From NCBI RefSeq assembly GCF_004519405.1, contig NZ_SGWI01000001.1, positions 1,827,307-1,891,306 on the forward strand: 64,000 nt of DNA, given 5' to 3'. The translations under genes and the position numbers were made by a program. This DNA is from Pseudomonas sp. BCA17. Its GTDB lineage: Bacteria > Pseudomonadota > Gammaproteobacteria > Pseudomonadales > Pseudomonadaceae. Positions 61,595 through 64,000 of the stretch are shown here, in pieces. Numbering within the stretch: position 1 is the stretch's first letter; each line of letters starts with the position of its first letter. The notes under the pieces are model-generated. The model worked only from the letters and a program-made list of their open reading frames with translations. It had not been told where the DNA came from and ran no database searches.

Positions 61595-62398
61595 TCAGGC
61601 TTTCGCGCCTAACTCCGCTGACAGCCGGGCTGCGACCTGTTTGACCACAGGGATCAGCTCGGCCATTTTCTCCAGCGGCATGTAGGGCACGGTACTGGCG
61701 ATGCTGATGCCGGCGACGATTCGCCGGCTGGCGTCGCGCACCGGTGCCGCCACACAACGGATCGATGGTTCGTTGTCTTCCAGATCGAACGCATACCCGC
61801 CCACCACATATTCACGCATGCGCTGTTCGAACTGTGCCCAGGACTGCTCCGGGTGCTGCGGCCATGCCTGGCTTTTGCCACTGACCGGCAAGCTGACTTC
61901 GTACAGGCGCTGCCACTCCTCCACACCGTCATCCAGCAGGAGCGCCTTGCCGATACCGGTACGCGCCAACGGCATGCGATGGCCAACTCGCGAGCGCATT
62001 TCCGGGCCATTGCGGCCGGGGTTCTTGTGCAGGTAGAGCACGTCGTCGTACTCGCGAATCGCCAGGTGGATGGTGTCTCCGGTCAGTGCCGACAATTCAT
62101 CCAGATACGGTACGGCCAAGCTCACCAACGGCAGCTCTTCGCGGGCCTGAAACCCCAGTTCGATCAACTTCGGCCCCAGCAGATAACCGACTTGCGGCAC
62201 CACGCGCAGGTAACGCTCCTCCACCAGGCAACTGGCCAGGCGGTGGGTGGTACTGCGGGTGGTGCCGATGCGCTTGGCAATCTCTTTCAAGTCCCGCGCA
62301 CCGGCCGCTACCGCCTGTACCACGCCCAGGCCACGCAGCAGGGTCTGGGTACCGGTGGGGGCGGCGTCTTTGACGGGGGTGTGGGCGTTTTCCTGCAT
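61595..62398 (-). CDS. IclR-family transcription regulator
   Basis: A 267-residue regulator. The N-terminal winged helix is in LRGLGVVQAVAAGARDLKEIA and TTRSTTHRLASCLVEERYLR. The C-terminal IclR effector domain has LAIREYDDVLYLHKN, RVGHRMPLARTGIGKALL and VAAPVRDASRRIVAGISI. It lies downstream of araH on the same strand after a 141-base gap, so it may control sugar uptake, which is inference. Confidence 0.92.
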   Translation of the reverse strand: MQENAHTPVKDAAPTGTQTLLRGLGVVQAVAAGARDLKEIAKRIGTTRSTTHRLASCLVEERYLRVVPQVGYLLGPKLIELGFQAREELPLVSLAVPYLDELSALTGDTIHLAIREYDDVLYLHKNPGRNGPEMRSRVGHRMPLARTGIGKALLLDDGVEEWQRLYEVSLPVSGKSQAWPQHPEQSWAQFEQRMREYVVGGYAFDLEDNEPSIRCVAAPVRDASRRIVAGISIASTVPYMPLEKMAELIPVVKQVAARLSAELGAKA

Positions 62399-62507
62399 AT
62401 CGGGCCTATAAGTATGAAAGCGGGGGCATTATGGCAAATGATGAACGCGAACACAGCGCACATAAAAATGTATGTAGAAGGAGGCCAGCTCCGACGGCTG
62501 TGTATGG

Positions 62508-62530
62508 CCGCTATCGGGAGCAGGCCCCTT
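62508..62530. repeat. single REP unit
   Basis: GCCGCTATCGGGAGCAGGCCCC matches the right arm of the REP doublet at 38385-38470 with few changes. Lies between araH and the IclR gene. Confidence 0.65.
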
Positions 62531-62539
62531 TGCACACGT

Positions 62540-63508
62540 TCAGCGTTGCTTCATACGGTCAATGATGACCGCCAACAGCAGGATCGAACCGCGGATCACG
62601 TACTGGTAGAACGTGTCGATGTTTTTCAGGTTCATCGCATTCTCAATGATCGCCAGAATCAACACCCCGGCAATCACATGCCGAATCATGCCGATCCCAC
62701 CGCTCAACGACACCCCGCCCAATACGCAGGCGGAAATTACCGTCAGTTCAAACCCCTGGCCGATCATCGGCTGGCCCGAGGTCATGCGCGAGGCGAGGAT
62801 CACTCCGGCCAAGGCGCCGATCAAACCGTGCACGGCGAAGATGATGATCTTGGTACGATCGACGTTCACCCCGGCCAGCAACGCCGCCTCCTGGTTGCCG
62901 CCGATGGCCATGGTATTGCGCCCATACGTGGTGTAGTTGAGCAGCCAGCCGAAGAACACAAAACACAGCACGGTAATGATGATCGGCACCGGCACGCCCA
63001 TCAGTTGACCGTTACCGAACACGAAGAAGCTTTCATCCATCACCCCCACCGCCTTGCCGTTGGAGAAGATGTAGGCCAGGCCGCGCACGATCTGCATGGT
63101 CGCCAGCGTCGTGATCAACGCGTTGATGCGCAATTTGGCAATGACGATACCGTTGATCAGCCCCACCACCAGGCCCATGGCCAACGCCACCGACACACCG
63201 AGCACCACGCTGTCGGTGTCGCGGATCACAATCCCCGCCACCACGCCGGCGCAGGCAATCACCGAGCCCACCGACAGGTCGAAATGCCCCGATGCCAGGC
63301 AGAACAACATGGTGCACGCCGCAATGCCAACGGTGGAAATCGCCAGGCCCAGGCCACGCATGTTCAGGGGCGAGAGGAAGTTGTCGATAAACAGTGCGCT
63401 GAGCACAAAGATGGCCAGCGCCGCCAACAGCATCACCCAATCATCAAGAAACTTGCGCTGGTTGAAGCCCGGCCAGAAGCCTTTTGCAGTTTTTACCTCG
63501 GACATCAT
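62540..63508 (-). CDS. araH: L-arabinose-type ABC importer permease
   Basis: A 322-residue permease of the RbsC/AraH family, with about ten hydrophobic segments. It closely follows E. coli AraH: MRGLGLAISTVGIAACTMLF, SGHFDLSVGSVIACAG, LRINALITTLATMQIVRGLA and IILASRMTSGQPM-type segments. Two adjacent ATG codons could start it. Inner membrane; pairs with the araG ATPase upstream. Confidence 0.92.
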   Translation of the reverse strand: MMSEVKTAKGFWPGFNQRKFLDDWVMLLAALAIFVLSALFIDNFLSPLNMRGLGLAISTVGIAACTMLFCLASGHFDLSVGSVIACAGVVAGIVIRDTDSVVLGVSVALAMGLVVGLINGIVIAKLRINALITTLATMQIVRGLAYIFSNGKAVGVMDESFFVFGNGQLMGVPVPIIITVLCFVFFGWLLNYTTYGRNTMAIGGNQEAALLAGVNVDRTKIIIFAVHGLIGALAGVILASRMTSGQPMIGQGFELTVISACVLGGVSLSGGIGMIRHVIAGVLILAIIENAMNLKNIDTFYQYVIRGSILLLAVIIDRMKQR

Positions 63509-63522
63509 TCACCTCGCATTCT

Positions 63523-64000
63523 TCAAGCCCGCGAACGCGGGAGAGCCAGTTGCAACAGCCGTGCTTCATCCGCCTGTTCGCGAGCCAACTCGCCGGTCAG
63601 GGCGCCTTCGCTCATCACCAGGATGCGGTCGCTGATGCCCATCACTTCCATCAGGTCGCTGGACACCACGATCACCGCAATACCGCTCGCCGCCAGGTTG
63701 TGGATGATCTGGTAGATCTCCGACTTGGCGCCGATGTCGATACCGCGCGTGGGCTCATCCAGCAGCAGCACTTTCATCGGCATCGACAGCCAACGGCCCA
63801 GAATCGCCTTCTGCTGGTTGCCGCCCGAGAGGTACATGATTTTCTGCTCGGCATTCGGCGTCTTGACCTTCATCGCCTTGATCTGGTGGTCGGCGTTGCC
63901 TTTTTCCCAGCCCTCGCGCAGCAGCCAGCCGAACCTCGAGTGGGCACCGCGGGCGCTGATATTGATGTTCTCGGCGACACTGGACAGCGGGATGATGCCC
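63523..64000 (-). CDS. araG: arabinose-type ABC importer ATPase (3' part)
   Basis: The C-terminal 158 residues of a double-ATPase sugar importer subunit; the gene continues beyond the right edge. Visible are [17 protein letters not shown], the signature [15 protein letters not shown], Walker [13 protein letters not shown] and the H-loop-equivalent VSSDLMEV. The sequence follows E. coli AraG closely. In the second domain of these proteins the switch histidine is replaced, as here. It ends 14 bases before araH. Confidence 0.92.
   Translation of the reverse strand, partial: GIIPLSSVAENINISARGAHSRFGWLLREGWEKGNADHQIKAMKVKTPNAEQKIMYLSGGNQQKAILGRWLSMPMKVLLLDEPTRGIDIGAKSEIYQIIHNLAASGIAVIVVSSDLMEVMGISDRILVMSEGALTGELAREQADEARLLQLALPRSRA

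Noticed and set aside
61853..63715. A 620-codon plus-strand open frame
   Set aside because: Antisense to IclR, araH and araG; extremely His/Gln-rich, a typical shadow of membrane-protein codons.
1..64000. CRISPR arrays, insertion sequences, rRNA genes
   Set aside because: No regular spacer repeats, transposase genes or rRNA-like stretches were seen.

Overview
The window is chromosomal DNA from a GC-rich gammaproteobacterium, almost certainly a Pseudomonas of the P. fluorescens group. The evidence is the REP palindromes, the DUF1652 protein, the divergent etfBA / ETF-QO arrangement with a PsrA-like operator, and the overall codon use. No database search was run; all family calls rest on recognising motifs, lengths and gene order.

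Bases 1 to about 27,100 hold most of a P2-like (Peduovirus-type) prophage with the gene order of the Vibrio K139 / kappa subgroup. The minus strand carries capsid genes O-N-M-L, tail completion genes, sheath, tube, a TraR/DksA-type zinc protein, a lysis cassette (holin, SAR-type endolysin, Rz/Rz1), a tail-assembly chaperone with a programmed -1 frameshift, tape measure, DUF2590, baseplate J and I, a modular tail fibre, a fibre-assembly-like protein and two further tail genes. It runs off the left edge. The divergent plus strand has terminase ATPase P, portal Q and an Ogr-like late activator. An AT-rich control region follows (about 19,800-20,980) with a C-type repressor facing a short DNA-binding protein, then a YmfL-like protein, small unknown genes, a 932-residue primase-helicase and a tyrosine integrase. 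A 2.4-kb stretch (27,112-29,568) with a zinc-binding unknown, a lone receiver-domain protein and a DUF1652 protein separates the integrase from tRNA-Ser(GGA), whose 3' end faces the prophage and is the probable attachment site.

From 29,569 rightwards the DNA looks like ordinary host chromosome. It has a crotonase, a PlsC-like acyltransferase, CorA, a class I amidotransferase, a FadB-like / thiolase beta-oxidation pair, a 31-residue membrane protein, a secreted cytochrome c, and the circularly permuted ATP-grasp / alpha-E / transglutaminase operon, a widespread but poorly understood peptide-metabolism system. Next come RraB-like, START-domain and YkgJ proteins, a MocR regulator, an OmpA/DUF4398 lipoprotein pair, a periplasmic binding protein, etfA-etfB and ETF-QO.

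Bases 52,262-59,427 form a self-contained unit: a five-gene minus-strand operon (BenE-type transporter, FAD amino-acid oxidase-like enzyme, RidA, a PLP enzyme of the threonine synthase family, a serine hydroxymethyltransferase paralogue) divergent from its own MocR regulator. Five near-identical ATTGANTCGATT boxes lie between them. The substrate is unknown and this is the best candidate for an undescribed pathway. The right end has an AraC regulator, a zinc alcohol dehydrogenase, an IclR regulator and the 3' part of an arabinose-type ABC importer (araH, partial araG).
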